Assembly (NCBI GenBank): GCA_000756795.1 | Contig: CCSI01000004.1 | Span: 124,001 to 188,000 of the forward strand | Length of the DNA stretch: 64,000 nt | Source: Qipengyuania vulgaris | Lineage (GTDB): Bacteria; Pseudomonadota; Alphaproteobacteria; Sphingomonadales; Sphingomonadaceae | Direction of reading: 5' to 3' | Part shown: positions 53,587 to 63,407 of the stretch, in pieces | Numbering within the stretch: the first letter of the stretch is position 1 | Layout of the letters: every line of letters begins with the position of its first letter | Program-made: the position numbers and the translations under genes | The notes under the pieces: generated by a model | The model's input: the letters and a program-made list of their open reading frames with translations, nothing else | Database searches by the model: none | What the model was told of the DNA's origin: nothing

Positions 53587-55002
53587 TCACGCCGCGTTGT
53601 CGATGCCGAGCTCGTGCAGCTTGCGGTAGAGCGTCGAGCGGCCGATGCCGAGACGGCGGGCGACTTCGGTCATCTTGCCGCGATAATGCCCGATGGCGAG
53701 GCGGATGATGTCGGCCTCGATGTCTTCGAGCGGACGGATATTGCCGTCGTCCTGGTAGAGCAGCACGCCAAGCCCGCGCGCGCGGCTCTCGCCGCGGTCG
53801 GCATCGCCGAGCAGTTCGTTCAAATGCGGGAAGCTGTGCGCGGTCAGCGCCTCGCGCTTTTCATGGACGCAGGCGCGGAAGAGCACGGTTTGCAGCTGGC
53901 GGACATTGCCCGGCCAGTCGTAGGCCTCGAGCAGCGACAATCCGCTGTCAGCGATGGAATGATGCGCCATTCCCTCCACTTCGCCAATCTTGGCGAGGAA
54001 ATAGCGGGTCAGCCCCGGGATATCGCCCGCACGCTCGCGCAGGGGCGGCATGACGATGCGCGTTGCTGACAGCTTTTCATGAAGCGCAGCAGAGAAATCA
54101 CCGTCCTCGACGCAATATTCGAGCGGGCGGTCCGAGGCGGCGATGATGCGTACATCGATCTTGAAGCCATGCGCTGCGCCGGTGGGGCGGACGATGCCAT
54201 TGTCGAGCACCTCGGCGAGGCGGTCCTGGATGTCGCGAGGCAGGGTGTCGACCCCATCAAGCAACAGCGTGCCCGTGTCGCAATGGGCGAGCGCGCCTTC
54301 CTGCCGGTCGAAAGCGCCCGCAAAAGCGCCTTTCTCGTGGCCGAACAGCATGGATTCCAGTGTGTTGTGCGGCTGTCCTTCGCAATTGACGAGGCGGAAA
54401 GGCGCTTTTGCACGGCTGGAGGAATGCTGGATGGCCTGCATCAGCATTTCCTTGCCGGTCCCGCTTTCGCCCTCGACCAACACATGCCCGTGACCGCGCG
54501 CAGCAGTGGCGGCCTTGGCCAGCGCCGTGCGGAACTGGGTATCGGTGCCGACCATCGCATCGAATTCGAGGATGGGGGAAAGTTTTTCCGAAAGCGGCTG
54601 CAATTCGTCGCGGATTTCGGTGACGCCCGAAGTCCCGCGCAAGGTGTTGGCGAGCCTCTCTGGCACGACGGGTTTGACGAGGTAGTCGCTCGCGCCTGCC
54701 CGCATTGCTTCGACGGCAAGCAAGGGCGCACCGCTGGCGGTCAGCATTAGGACCACGATCTCGGGCCGCGCGTCCTTCACCTTGCGAATGAAGTCGGTCG
54801 CCTTGTCGCCGGTGAGCTTTGTGTCGAACAGGACGGTGGCGATGTCCGCGCCATCTTCGGAGCCGAGCTTTTCGAGCGCAGCCTCGCAATCGGTCACTGC
54901 AGTCGTGCGCCAGCCTTCGCGCTGGGCGATAGTGGAAATGGCCCGCGCCTGCGCAGGCTCGTCGTCCACCAACAGCAGGAGGCGGCTGTCTTCACTCGCC
55001 AT
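53587..55002 (-). CDS. NtrC-family response regulator with degenerate AAA+ domain
   Basis: The 471-residue protein has a receiver domain (Asp60 in VLFDTKLTG; Asp13 and Asp14; Lys in DYLVKPV), an AAA+ domain with Walker A GESGTGKE, and a C-terminal Fis-type HTH ([19 protein letters not shown]). The AAA+ domain looks inactive: the GAFTGA loop reads GAFAGA (225-230), Walker B is LLLDGVD with Gly at the usual Glu, and the arginine-finger segment reads SAALHEKL where family members have REDLYYRL. It may therefore act without sigma-54 activation. It lies upstream of, and in line with, the SDR gene. Confidence 0.9.
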   Translation of the reverse strand: MASEDSRLLLLVDDEPAQARAISTIAQREGWRTTAVTDCEAALEKLGSEDGADIATVLFDTKLTGDKATDFIRKVKDARPEIVVLMLTASGAPLLAVEAMRAGASDYLVKPVVPERLANTLRGTSGVTEIRDELQPLSEKLSPILEFDAMVGTDTQFRTALAKAATAARGHGHVLVEGESGTGKEMLMQAIQHSSSRAKAPFRLVNCEGQPHNTLESMLFGHEKGAFAGAFDRQEGALAHCDTGTLLLDGVDTLPRDIQDRLAEVLDNGIVRPTGAAHGFKIDVRIIAASDRPLEYCVEDGDFSAALHEKLSATRIVMPPLRERAGDIPGLTRYFLAKIGEVEGMAHHSIADSGLSLLEAYDWPGNVRQLQTVLFRACVHEKREALTAHSFPHLNELLGDADRGESRARGLGVLLYQDDGNIRPLEDIEADIIRLAIGHYRGKMTEVARRLGIGRSTLYRKLHELGIDNAA

Positions 55003-55217
55003 GGACCACTCACTCCCCTTCGCGCAATCTGCCGGAAATCGGCATGCGCATCTTCGGATTTACCCTAGGGCAAAGGGGTAAACTTGCGATTAAGCCCGAT
55101 TGCGGGGCGCATGATAAGGAGGGTGGGGACGTGTTGCGCCATGCCCCTTGCCGCCGGGGCAAGTGCATTATAGACCCCCGCGCCAACAGACTTTTACAAT
55201 TTGAGGGTAATACGCAC

Positions 55218-55343
55218 ATGGATTCCGCCAACGACCGCAAGGCTCACGAGAAGACCTACGGCAGCTTCATCTCCATGCTGAAGTGGGTTGTTCCCCTCCT
55301 GGCAGTGATCACCGCCGTCGTCGTCCTGCTGATCTCCAGCTAA
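55218..55343 (+). CDS. aa3-type cytochrome c oxidase subunit IV
   Basis: The 41-residue protein has a short polar N-terminus (MDSANDRKAHEKTYGSF) and one membrane helix (LKWVVPLLAVITAVVVLLI). This matches the small bacterial aa3 oxidase subunit IV, in which HxxTYxxF precedes the helix. No oxidase genes are adjacent; the pnt operon follows 12 bases downstream, so it may be expressed with the transhydrogenase. A stem-loop (CTTGCC...GGCAAG, 55147-55163) lies in the leader. Confidence 0.8.
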   Translation: MDSANDRKAHEKTYGSFISMLKWVVPLLAVITAVVVLLISS

Positions 55344-55355
55344 TTACAGGTGCCC

Positions 55356-56477
55356 ATGCGGATCGCGGTGCTGAAGGAGCGCGCGCCCGGTGAAAGCCGG
55401 GTCGCCATCACGCCCGAGACGGTGAAGAAATTCGCCGCGCTGGGTGCCACGGTCGCAGTCGAGGAAGGGGCGGGTGTTACCGCCTCGATTCCCGACGGGG
55501 CTTATTTAGAAGCAGGCGCAGAAGTCGTCCCCGGGCCGAAGGCGGTCGAGGGGGCCGACATCGTGCTCGGCGTGCAGGCGCCCGATGTGGGTTTGCTGAA
55601 AGGCGCGAAGTCGGGCGCATGGGTGGCTGCAACCTTCGACCCGTTCCGCAATGGCGAGACGGTCGAAGCCTATGCCAAGGCGGGCTTCGAGGCGCTCTCG
55701 ATGGAATTCATGCCGCGCATCACGCGCGCGCAAAGTATGGACGTGCTTTCCAGCCAGTCGAACCTCGCGGGCTACAAGGCGGTACTGACCGCCGCCAACG
55801 AATATGGCCGTGCCTTCCCGATGATGATGACCGCTGCCGGCACGGTGCAGGCGGCCAAGGTCTTCGTCATGGGCGTGGGCGTGGCGGGCCTGCAGGCGAT
55901 TGCCACGGCCAAGCGGCTGGGCGCGCAGGTGAGCGCGACCGACGTGCGTTCTGCCACCAAGGAGCAAATCCAGTCGCTCGGCGCGAAGCCGGTGTTCGTC
56001 GAGGACGTCGCGGGCATCGAGGGCGAGGGCTCTGGCGGTTATGCCACCGAGATGAGCGAGGAATACCAGAAGGCACAGGCCGAACTGGTCTCCAGCCACA
56101 TCGCCAAACAGGACATCGTTATCACCACCGCGCTTATTCCCGGACGCCCAGCGCCGAAGCTGATTTCCGACGCGCAGATCGCGACGATGAAGCCGGGCAG
56201 CGTAATCTTCGACCTCGCCGTGGCGCAGGGCGGGAATGTGGAAGGGTCAGAGCCCGACCAGACAGTCGAGAAGCACGGCGTGAAGATCGTCGGCTATTCG
56301 AACACGGCCGGACATTTGGCGGCGGATGCAAGCGCACTATTCGCGCGCAATCTCTACAATTTCCTCTCGGCCTTCTGGGACAAGGAGGCCGGGAAGCCGG
56401 TTCTGGACGAGGAAATCGGCGATGCCGTGCGGCTGACGCAGGGCGGCAAGGTCGTAAACGAGAGGCTTACGGGTTGA
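55356..56477 (+). CDS. pntAA: NAD(P) transhydrogenase subunit alpha, part 1
   Basis: The membrane transhydrogenase uses the proton gradient to pass hydride from NADH to NADP. This 373-residue part is the soluble NAD(H)-binding domain I: MRIAVLKERAPGESRVAITPETVKK, the Rossmann region GVGVAGLQAIATAKRLGAQVSATD, and MKPGSVIFDLA. The alphaproteobacterial split form has three genes, pntAA, pntAB and pntB. GTG at 55350 is an alternative start. In most genomes pntAB follows directly; here a DUF559 gene lies between, joined by a TTGA overlap at its 5' end. Confidence 0.93.
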   Translation: MRIAVLKERAPGESRVAITPETVKKFAALGATVAVEEGAGVTASIPDGAYLEAGAEVVPGPKAVEGADIVLGVQAPDVGLLKGAKSGAWVAATFDPFRNGETVEAYAKAGFEALSMEFMPRITRAQSMDVLSSQSNLAGYKAVLTAANEYGRAFPMMMTAAGTVQAAKVFVMGVGVAGLQAIATAKRLGAQVSATDVRSATKEQIQSLGAKPVFVEDVAGIEGEGSGGYATEMSEEYQKAQAELVSSHIAKQDIVITTALIPGRPAPKLISDAQIATMKPGSVIFDLAVAQGGNVEGSEPDQTVEKHGVKIVGYSNTAGHLAADASALFARNLYNFLSAFWDKEAGKPVLDEEIGDAVRLTQGGKVVNERLTG

Positions 56478-56944
56478 ACGAGGGCAGCACCCAGCCTCCC
56501 CGGAACGGGGAGGGGGACCGCGCGAAGCGCGGTGGAGGGGACTCCAAGTTCGTCGCTCGACCAGAGGTCATTCGCGCCCGCCAACTCCGCAAGGACATGA
56601 CCAAGCCGGAGCGCATGCTCTGGCAGCGCCTCCGCCAGCGCCCCGGAGGCTACAAATTTCGCAGGCAGCACCCTATCGGCCCATACATCGCCGACTTCTG
56701 CTGTCTGTCCGAGCGTTCCGTCGTCGAGATCGATGGGAGCGCGCACGATAATCTGGATCGCGCGAAGTTCGACGAACGACGCGTGTCATTCTTAAAAGAA
56801 AACGGGTTCAGGGTCTTGCGGGTCACCGCCGCCCGCGTGCTGGCTGATGCGGATGATGCCGCTGAAGCAATTGTAGCGCGGATGGCTACTCCCCTCCACC
56901 AGCCTGCGGCTGGTCCCCCTCCCCGTAACGGGGAGGCTGGTTAG
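56474..56944 (+). CDS. DUF559 (MTES_1575/Vsr-like) nuclease-domain protein inside the pnt operon
   Basis: The 156-residue protein carries a DUF559 domain of about 100 residues: RARQLRKDMTKPERMLWQRL, GYKFRRQHPIGPYIADFCC with the family Asp, VVEIDGSAHDNL with the ExDG-like catalytic block, and FLKENGFRVLRVT. The proposed TTG start (56474) overlaps the pntAA stop and the TAG overlaps the pntAB GTG by one base. The first 20 or so residues (PPRNGEGDRAKRGGG) and last 20 (PLHQPAAGPPPRNGEAG) are translated from inverted palindromic repeats. Function is unknown; an endonuclease activity is inferred from the fold. Confidence 0.8.
   Translation: MNEGSTQPPRNGEGDRAKRGGGDSKFVARPEVIRARQLRKDMTKPERMLWQRLRQRPGGYKFRRQHPIGPYIADFCCLSERSVVEIDGSAHDNLDRAKFDERRVSFLKENGFRVLRVTAARVLADADDAAEAIVARMATPLHQPAAGPPPRNGEAG
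56491..56545. repeat. REP-like palindromic repeat, copy 3 (5' of DUF559 gene)
   Basis: The scaffold reads CCAGCCTCCCCGGAACGGGG then AGGGGGACC, a variable hairpin (GCGC-GAA-GCGC) and GGTGGAGGGGA. It matches copies 1, 2 and 4. It lies within the DUF559 reading frame. Confidence 0.9.
56889..56940. repeat. REP-like palindromic repeat, copy 4 (inverted, 3' of DUF559 gene)
   Basis: Its reverse complement reads CCAGCCTCCCCGTTACGGGG then AGGGGGACC, a hairpin (CAGCC-GCA-GGCTG) and GTGGAGGGGA. It is an almost exact inverted copy of repeat 3 except at the variable loop and the hairpin. The pair bounds the DUF559 domain. Confidence 0.9.
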
Positions 56945-57227
56945 TGGACTTCATTTCGATCCTGTCGATCTTCGTGCTGGCGTGTTTCGTCGGCTATTAC
57001 GTGGTCTGGTCGGTCACGCCCGCGCTGCACACGCCGCTGATGGCGGTGACCAATGCGATCTCCAGCGTGATTATCGTCGGCGCGCTGATTGCGGCGGCGG
57101 CGGCGGATGTGCCGGGGGCGAAGTGGCTGGGGCTGCTGGGCATCGTACTCGCCAGCGTGAACATCTTCGGCGGGTTCGCGGTGACGGCGCGAATGCTCGC
57201 CATGTACAAGAAGAAGGAGAAGAAGTG

Positions 57228-57228
<1 letters not shown>
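56944..57228 (+). CDS. pntAB: NAD(P) transhydrogenase subunit alpha, part 2
   Basis: This 94-residue membrane part of the split alpha subunit has three to four helices (ISILSIFVLACFVGYYVVW, HTPLMAVTNAISSVIIVGALI, LGIVLASVNIFGGFAVTARML). The motif TPLMAVTNAISSVIIVGAL is typical of PntAB. It begins with GTG at 56944, sharing one base with the DUF559 stop, and ends TGATG where it overlaps pntB by one base. Confidence 0.93.
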
Positions 57229-58751
<1,523 letters not shown>

Positions 58752-58764
58752 TGGGGGGCGACTG

Positions 58765-59106
58765 ATGCGCAAGGCCATTATCTGGATAGCTCTGCTGGCT
58801 ATCGTCGGAATGGCGGTATGGGGCTATTTCGGTGGCTTCGAGCGGGTCACTGCGGGCCGCATCGAGACTGCGCTGGTGACGCGCGGCGTGCCGCAGCCGG
58901 TTGCCGAATGCATGGGCACGCGCCTCTCCGAGCGGCTCACCATCTCGCAATTGCGCGAGCTGGAACGCATAGGCGAACGTGAGCGCGAGGCGGGCCTGCC
59001 CACCAGCACGGTCGAATTCCTCGAACGCATCAGAAGCGTTGAGGACCGCGAACTCATCGAAGTGGTTGGCACCTCCGCTGCCATCTGCTCATTCACGGCG
59101 CGTTAG
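58765..59106 (+). CDS. Small membrane-anchored protein of unknown function
   Basis: The 113-residue protein has an N-terminal anchor or signal segment (KAIIWIALLAIVGMAVWGYFGG) and then a charged helical region (TRLSERLTISQLRELERIGERE) with two cysteines. I do not recognise the family, though short proteins of this form are common next to pntB in sphingomonads. GGGGGG lies about six bases before the ATG. It starts 14 bases after pntB and may share its message. Confidence 0.6.
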   Translation: MRKAIIWIALLAIVGMAVWGYFGGFERVTAGRIETALVTRGVPQPVAECMGTRLSERLTISQLRELERIGEREREAGLPTSTVEFLERIRSVEDRELIEVVGTSAAICSFTAR

Positions 59107-59164
59107 AGCCGCTTGCAATAGTCTCCCCGCTCGGCACTATGGGAGCCTTGAGAGGGAGAGACTC

Positions 59165-60352
59165 ATGAAGCGCATTGCCATTTTCGCAGCCCTGCTAGCC
59201 TCGGCCAGCCCGCTTGCCGCCGAGGTTCACACGATCATACCGGGCGAAGGCGCGCAGGAGCGTTTGCAGGAAGCGCTCATCCTTGCCGAGCCGGGCGATG
59301 AAATCGTGCTGTCGGCGGGGCGTTACGAGCTGACCGATGGGCTTAGCCTCGATGTCGACAATGTCACCCTGCGCGGCGAGGGGATGGACGGCACCGTGCT
59401 CGACTTCACCAGCCAGGCCGGTGCGGGGGAAGGGCTGCTGGTCACCAGCGACAATGTCACCTTGCGCGATTTCGCGGTCGAAAATCCCAAGGGCGACGGC
59501 ATCAAGTCCAAGGGCGCGGACAACATCGTCTACCACCGCTTGCGCGTCACCTGGACCCGCGGCCCGCATCCCGAAAACGGCGCCTATGCCATCTACCCGG
59601 TCGAAAGCACCGGCGTTCTGGTCGACGGGGTCAAGGTCACAGGCGCGAGCGATGCTGGCATCTATGTCGGCCAGTCCGACCGCATCACCGTGCGCAATTC
59701 GATTGCGGAGGCCAATGTCGCAGGCATTGAAATCGAGAACAGCCGCAACGCGCTGGTCGAGCACAATATCGCCACGCGCAACACGGGCGGCATCCTCGTG
59801 TTCGACCTGCCGAACCTGCCCGTGATGGGCGGGGGGAATGTGATTGTGCGAAACAACCTCGTGGTCGCCAACGACACTCCCAACTTCGCGCCTCCGGGCA
59901 ATATCGTCGCCGGCGTGCGGCGCGGCACGGGCATCATGGTGATGGCGAACGAGGACGTACTGATCGAGGGCAATGTCCTCTCGGGTAATCCGACCGCGCC
60001 GGTGATGGTCATCGCCTATGTCCAACCCTACGACGACGAGCGGTACAATCCGCTCGCGCGCAATATCGTGATTGGCGAGAATGCTTTCGAAGGTGGGGGC
60101 TACGACCCGCAACTGGAGGGCGGCGAGATGCTGAAAGCGGCCTTCGGGGGCGAATTGCCGCCGGTAATGTGGGACGGTCTCGGCAGCCTCTATGTGGTCG
60201 AAGGCACGCCTGGATGGACGCTGAACCTCACCGAACAGGGCAAGGGACTGGGCGCTGCGAGCCCCGCTCCGCTCACTGTCGAGCCGCCGGTGGATGAGTT
60301 CGACGCGAGCGAAATCGGCGCTCCGGCTGAGCTTGAAGACCGGTTGGGATGA
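59165..60352 (+). CDS. Exported parallel beta-helix repeat protein
   Basis: The 395-residue precursor has a signal peptide (MKRIAIFAALLASASPLAA). The mature part is a right-handed beta-helix with repeated turns: VTLRGEGMDGTVLDF, NVTLRDFAVEN, RITVRNSIAEANVAGIEIENSRNALVEHN, VIVRNNLVVAND, VLIEGNVLSGN. Such proteins bind or cleave polysaccharides or serve as surface scaffolds. The stop overlaps by four bases the start of a diheme-type cytochrome gene; this pair resembles the SO2930-associated beta-helix arrangement. The ATG at 59165 is preceded by AGGGAGAG. Confidence 0.85.
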   Translation: MKRIAIFAALLASASPLAAEVHTIIPGEGAQERLQEALILAEPGDEIVLSAGRYELTDGLSLDVDNVTLRGEGMDGTVLDFTSQAGAGEGLLVTSDNVTLRDFAVENPKGDGIKSKGADNIVYHRLRVTWTRGPHPENGAYAIYPVESTGVLVDGVKVTGASDAGIYVGQSDRITVRNSIAEANVAGIEIENSRNALVEHNIATRNTGGILVFDLPNLPVMGGGNVIVRNNLVVANDTPNFAPPGNIVAGVRRGTGIMVMANEDVLIEGNVLSGNPTAPVMVIAYVQPYDDERYNPLARNIVIGENAFEGGGYDPQLEGGEMLKAAFGGELPPVMWDGLGSLYVVEGTPGWTLNLTEQGKGLGAASPAPLTVEPPVDEFDASEIGAPAELEDRLG

Positions 60353-61350
60353 AGGTTGGCGGCATCCTTCTCGGCCTTGCCGCCATTTCGCTCGCCGCTG
60401 CGGCAGGGCAGGCGCGAATCGTCGCGCGCGAGGTCGATGACGAGGTCATTACGGGCAAGAACCTGCCGCGCACGCTCGAAGAGTTCGGGTTCTTCATCCA
60501 TGCCGATGCGCAAATGCCGACCACCGGCGTGCTGCCTTATCGGCTGAATACGCCGCTCTATTCCGATGGAGCTGAGAAACTGCGCTTCGTTTATGTACCC
60601 GAAGGGCAGGAGGTCGGCTTCGGCAAGGACGGGCTGCTGCAATTCCCGGTCGGTAGCGCGCTGATCAAGACTTTTGCCTTTGGCAATGGCGAAGAGCGCC
60701 GCCTCATCGAAACCCGCGTTCTGCTTCACCGCGAGGACGGCTGGCTGGCGCTGCCCTATCTCTGGAACGAGGAGCAGACCGAGGCGCGGCTGGCGGTCGC
60801 GGGCGCGCGGATAGACCTCACCACGCCGAAGGGCGAGGCCATTAGCTACCGCGTTCCGAACAAGAACCAGTGCAAGGAATGTCACGGTCTCGACGGGGCG
60901 GTGACGCCAATCGGCCCCAAGGCGCGCAATCTTCCCGCAGGCTGGCTCGACGCGAGTTTCGGCCTCTCGCACGAGGAGGCGGGCGTGATGCCCCTGTGGG
61001 AGGACCGCCAGTCGGCGAGCGCCGAGGATGCCGCGCGCGCCTATCTCGACGTGAATTGCGCGCATTGCCACCGACCGGGTGCGACGGCCTCGAACAGCGG
61101 ACTGGACCTGCGGTGGGAGCAGGACGACCCGCATGCTCTGGGCATCATGAAGCGGCCCGTGGCGGCGGGGCGCGGTGCGGGCTCGCATCTCTATGACGTG
61201 GTGCCGGGCAAACCGGGAGAATCCATCCTCCTCCACCGCATGCTCAGCAACGACCCCGGCGTGGCCATGCCCGAACTCGGCAAGGCTACGGTGGACGAGG
61301 AAGGGACCGAGGCTGTGCGCCGATGGATTGAAGGTCTTCCCGAAAGCTGA
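60349..61350 (+). CDS. SO2930-family diheme c-type cytochrome
   Basis: The 333-residue exported protein has two CxxCH haem sites: CKECHGLDG near residue 176 and CAHCHRPG near residue 240. The N-terminal region (LEEFGFFIHAD, GVLPYRLNTPLYSDGAEKLRFVYVP) is characteristic of the SO2930 family. A short hydrophobic leader at the N-terminus (GILLGLAAISLAAAAGQA) suggests export, needed for haem attachment. The gene overlaps the beta-helix gene by four bases, so the two probably work together in the periplasm; the substrate is unknown. Confidence 0.88.
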   Translation: MKVGGILLGLAAISLAAAAGQARIVAREVDDEVITGKNLPRTLEEFGFFIHADAQMPTTGVLPYRLNTPLYSDGAEKLRFVYVPEGQEVGFGKDGLLQFPVGSALIKTFAFGNGEERRLIETRVLLHREDGWLALPYLWNEEQTEARLAVAGARIDLTTPKGEAISYRVPNKNQCKECHGLDGAVTPIGPKARNLPAGWLDASFGLSHEEAGVMPLWEDRQSASAEDAARAYLDVNCAHCHRPGATASNSGLDLRWEQDDPHALGIMKRPVAAGRGAGSHLYDVVPGKPGESILLHRMLSNDPGVAMPELGKATVDEEGTEAVRRWIEGLPES

Positions 61351-61522
61351 CTTTCCTACTTTTGCGGCAGTTTGATAGGGCAGGGTGCATGGACGCCGCC
61401 TGCTCTCATGCACCTGCACATTTCCGCGCTTTTGCACCGGATTTTCGAACCCCGAGTTTTCTTGCGCAGGACTGTGTTCCATGTGTTCCATTCTGTAGGA
61501 TGACGCTCGAAGGAGACGGAGA

Positions 61523-62524
61523 ATGAAATGGGTCTGGCGCGGTCTGGGCATTGTCGCGGCGCTTCTGGTGGCTGCTTTCCTCATCCTGCGCGTGCCCGAT
61601 ACCGACCCCGCTGAAATGCGTGCCAAATATGGCGGCGAACCGTCGCAATTCATCGAGGTGGGAGAGGGTCGCGAAATCCACCTCCGCGATGAAGGCCCGC
61701 GTGATGCGCCGGTCATCGTGCTGCTTCACGGCTCGAATGCCGACCTTCACACATGGCAGCAATGGGTCGACATCCTTTCCGAAGATTACCGTGTCATCCG
61801 TTTCGACCAGCGCGGCCACGGCCTGACCGGTCCTGCGCCCGACGATGATTACAGCGCCGAAGGTTTCGGCGCCGATATAGACGCTGTGACCGAAAGGCTC
61901 GGCATCGACACCTTCACGCTTGCAGGCAATTCGATGGGCGGCGGTATCGCCATGGCCTATGCGATGGAAAAGCCCTGGCGGCTCGACGCCCTGGTGCTGG
62001 TCGATGCGGGCGGCGCGCCGGTGAAGCGCGAGGGCGGGGGGAATATCGCCTTCACGCTGGCTGGCTGGCCCGTTGTCGGCGACATCATGAGCCAGCTCCT
62101 GCCGCGCAGCCTCGTCGAGAAGAGCCTTTCGCAGAGTGTGTCCAACCAGGATGTCGTGACCAGTGAAGCGGTGGACCGCTATTGGGAACTCGCCCGCTAT
62201 CCCGGCAATCGCAGTGCAACCCGCAAGCGGTTCTCGACCGCGCGGGAGGCCTTTTCCGCCGAGGATGTAGCGCAGGTGAAGGTCCCGACGCTGGTCATGT
62301 GGGGCAAGGAAGACAGCCTCATCCCCTTCGAGGCGGGCGAATGGTATGCCGAGCACCTGCCGAACGCGACTTTGGTCGCCTATGACGGCATCGGCCACAT
62401 CCCGATGGAAGAAGCGTCCGAGCTCAGCGCCAACGGCCTGCGCATCTGGCTCGCCGAGGCGCTGATGCCGCCCCAGGTGCCGGTGGCGGAACCGGCAGAG
62501 AGCGAACCCGTTCTAACCCCTTGA
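61523..62524 (+). CDS. Alpha/beta hydrolase, membrane-anchored or exported
   Basis: The 333-residue protein has an N-terminal hydrophobic segment (GLGIVAALLVAAFLILRV) followed by an alpha/beta-hydrolase domain: IVLLHGSNADLHTWQQW, FDQRGHGLTGPAPDD, the nucleophile elbow AGNSMGGGIAMAYA with the serine near residue 138, and GIGHIPMEE with the catalytic histidine. The order and lengths are those of lipase- or esterase-like members. The short N-terminal segment may be an anchor rather than a cleaved signal. GGAGACGGAG precedes the ATG. Confidence 0.88.
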   Translation: MKWVWRGLGIVAALLVAAFLILRVPDTDPAEMRAKYGGEPSQFIEVGEGREIHLRDEGPRDAPVIVLLHGSNADLHTWQQWVDILSEDYRVIRFDQRGHGLTGPAPDDDYSAEGFGADIDAVTERLGIDTFTLAGNSMGGGIAMAYAMEKPWRLDALVLVDAGGAPVKREGGGNIAFTLAGWPVVGDIMSQLLPRSLVEKSLSQSVSNQDVVTSEAVDRYWELARYPGNRSATRKRFSTAREAFSAEDVAQVKVPTLVMWGKEDSLIPFEAGEWYAEHLPNATLVAYDGIGHIPMEEASELSANGLRIWLAEALMPPQVPVAEPAESEPVLTP

Positions 62525-62576
62525 ACATGAGGGGGCCGCACAGGGGCGGCCTGAAGCACGCTTAGGAAGGCATATC

Positions 62577-63266
62577 TTGCGAACATTGGGTCTCATCGGC
62601 GGGATGAGCTGGATTTCCACCCGCGCCTATTACGAACGCATCAACAAGATGGTGCAGAAGCGCGCCCAGCCCATGGCGAGCGCGCCGATGGTCATCGACA
62701 GCGTCGATTATTCGCGCGTTGCTGCAGCGAAAAACGATGATGACTGGGATGCCGTCGCAAGCATTCTCGTCGAAAGCGCGCGCAAGCTGGAGACGGCCGG
62801 GGCAGAAGGCATCGTGATTGCCGCCAATACCATGCACAAGGTCTATGACCGCGTGGCCGAGGCGATATCCATCCCCGTCCTCCACATCGCCGATTCCGTC
62901 GGCGAGGCCATGGCCGAGGCAAATTGCGAGAGCGCATCGATACTCGGCACGCGGTTCGTCATGACCGAGAGCTTCTATCGCCAGCGGCTCGTCTCGCATG
63001 GCATCGACCTGCTCCCGCCCGACCCGAACGATGTCGAATTGGTCGACGGCATCATCTACAAGGAACTGATGCTGGGCCGCGTGACGCGCGATGCAGAGCG
63101 GGCCTTGAAGACAGTTATCACCATGAAAGAGAAGCAGGGGGCCGATGCCATCGTGCTTGCCTGCACCGAACTCGAACTGGTGGTCGATACAGATGCCAAT
63201 GTCCTGCCAGTTTTCGACTCGACCGACATCCATTGTCGTGCGGCTACCGACTGGATTCTGCAATAA
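62577..63266 (+). CDS. Aspartate/glutamate racemase family protein, one catalytic Cys missing
   Basis: The 229-residue protein belongs to the aspartate/glutamate racemase family: TLGLIGGMSWISTRAYYERIN is the RacX/YgeA type start. The first active-site block reads IAANTMHKV where relatives have CNT or TNT; the second keeps the cysteine in VLACTELELV. A two-base racemase needs both, so the activity may be altered. The start is a TTG at 62577 with AGGAAGG upstream. The 3' side contains a palindrome and then a subtilase gene. Confidence 0.85.
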   Translation: MRTLGLIGGMSWISTRAYYERINKMVQKRAQPMASAPMVIDSVDYSRVAAAKNDDDWDAVASILVESARKLETAGAEGIVIAANTMHKVYDRVAEAISIPVLHIADSVGEAMAEANCESASILGTRFVMTESFYRQRLVSHGIDLLPPDPNDVELVDGIIYKELMLGRVTRDAERALKTVITMKEKQGADAIVLACTELELVVDTDANVLPVFDSTDIHCRAATDWILQ

Positions 63267-63268
63267 AA

Positions 63269-63283
63269 TTACAAATTTTGTAA
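63269..63283. promoter_or_regulatory. Perfect-arm palindrome TTACAAA-T-TTTGTAA
   Basis: Seven-base arms (ttacaaa and tttgtaa) flank one central base, three bases after the racemase stop codon and about 125 bases before the subtilase gene. It looks like a repressor operator, but could also be a weak terminator without a T tail. Confidence 0.35.
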
Positions 63284-63407
63284 AAATGCGACATTTCAGA
63301 GACACGCGCGAAAAATTCGGGCGAAATTAACTACGCGCGCCTTGTGGCCCCGCCGTGAAATTGCATTCTGTCCTTCTCAATCTCCTATGGGAAGGGACTG
63401 ACGAATT

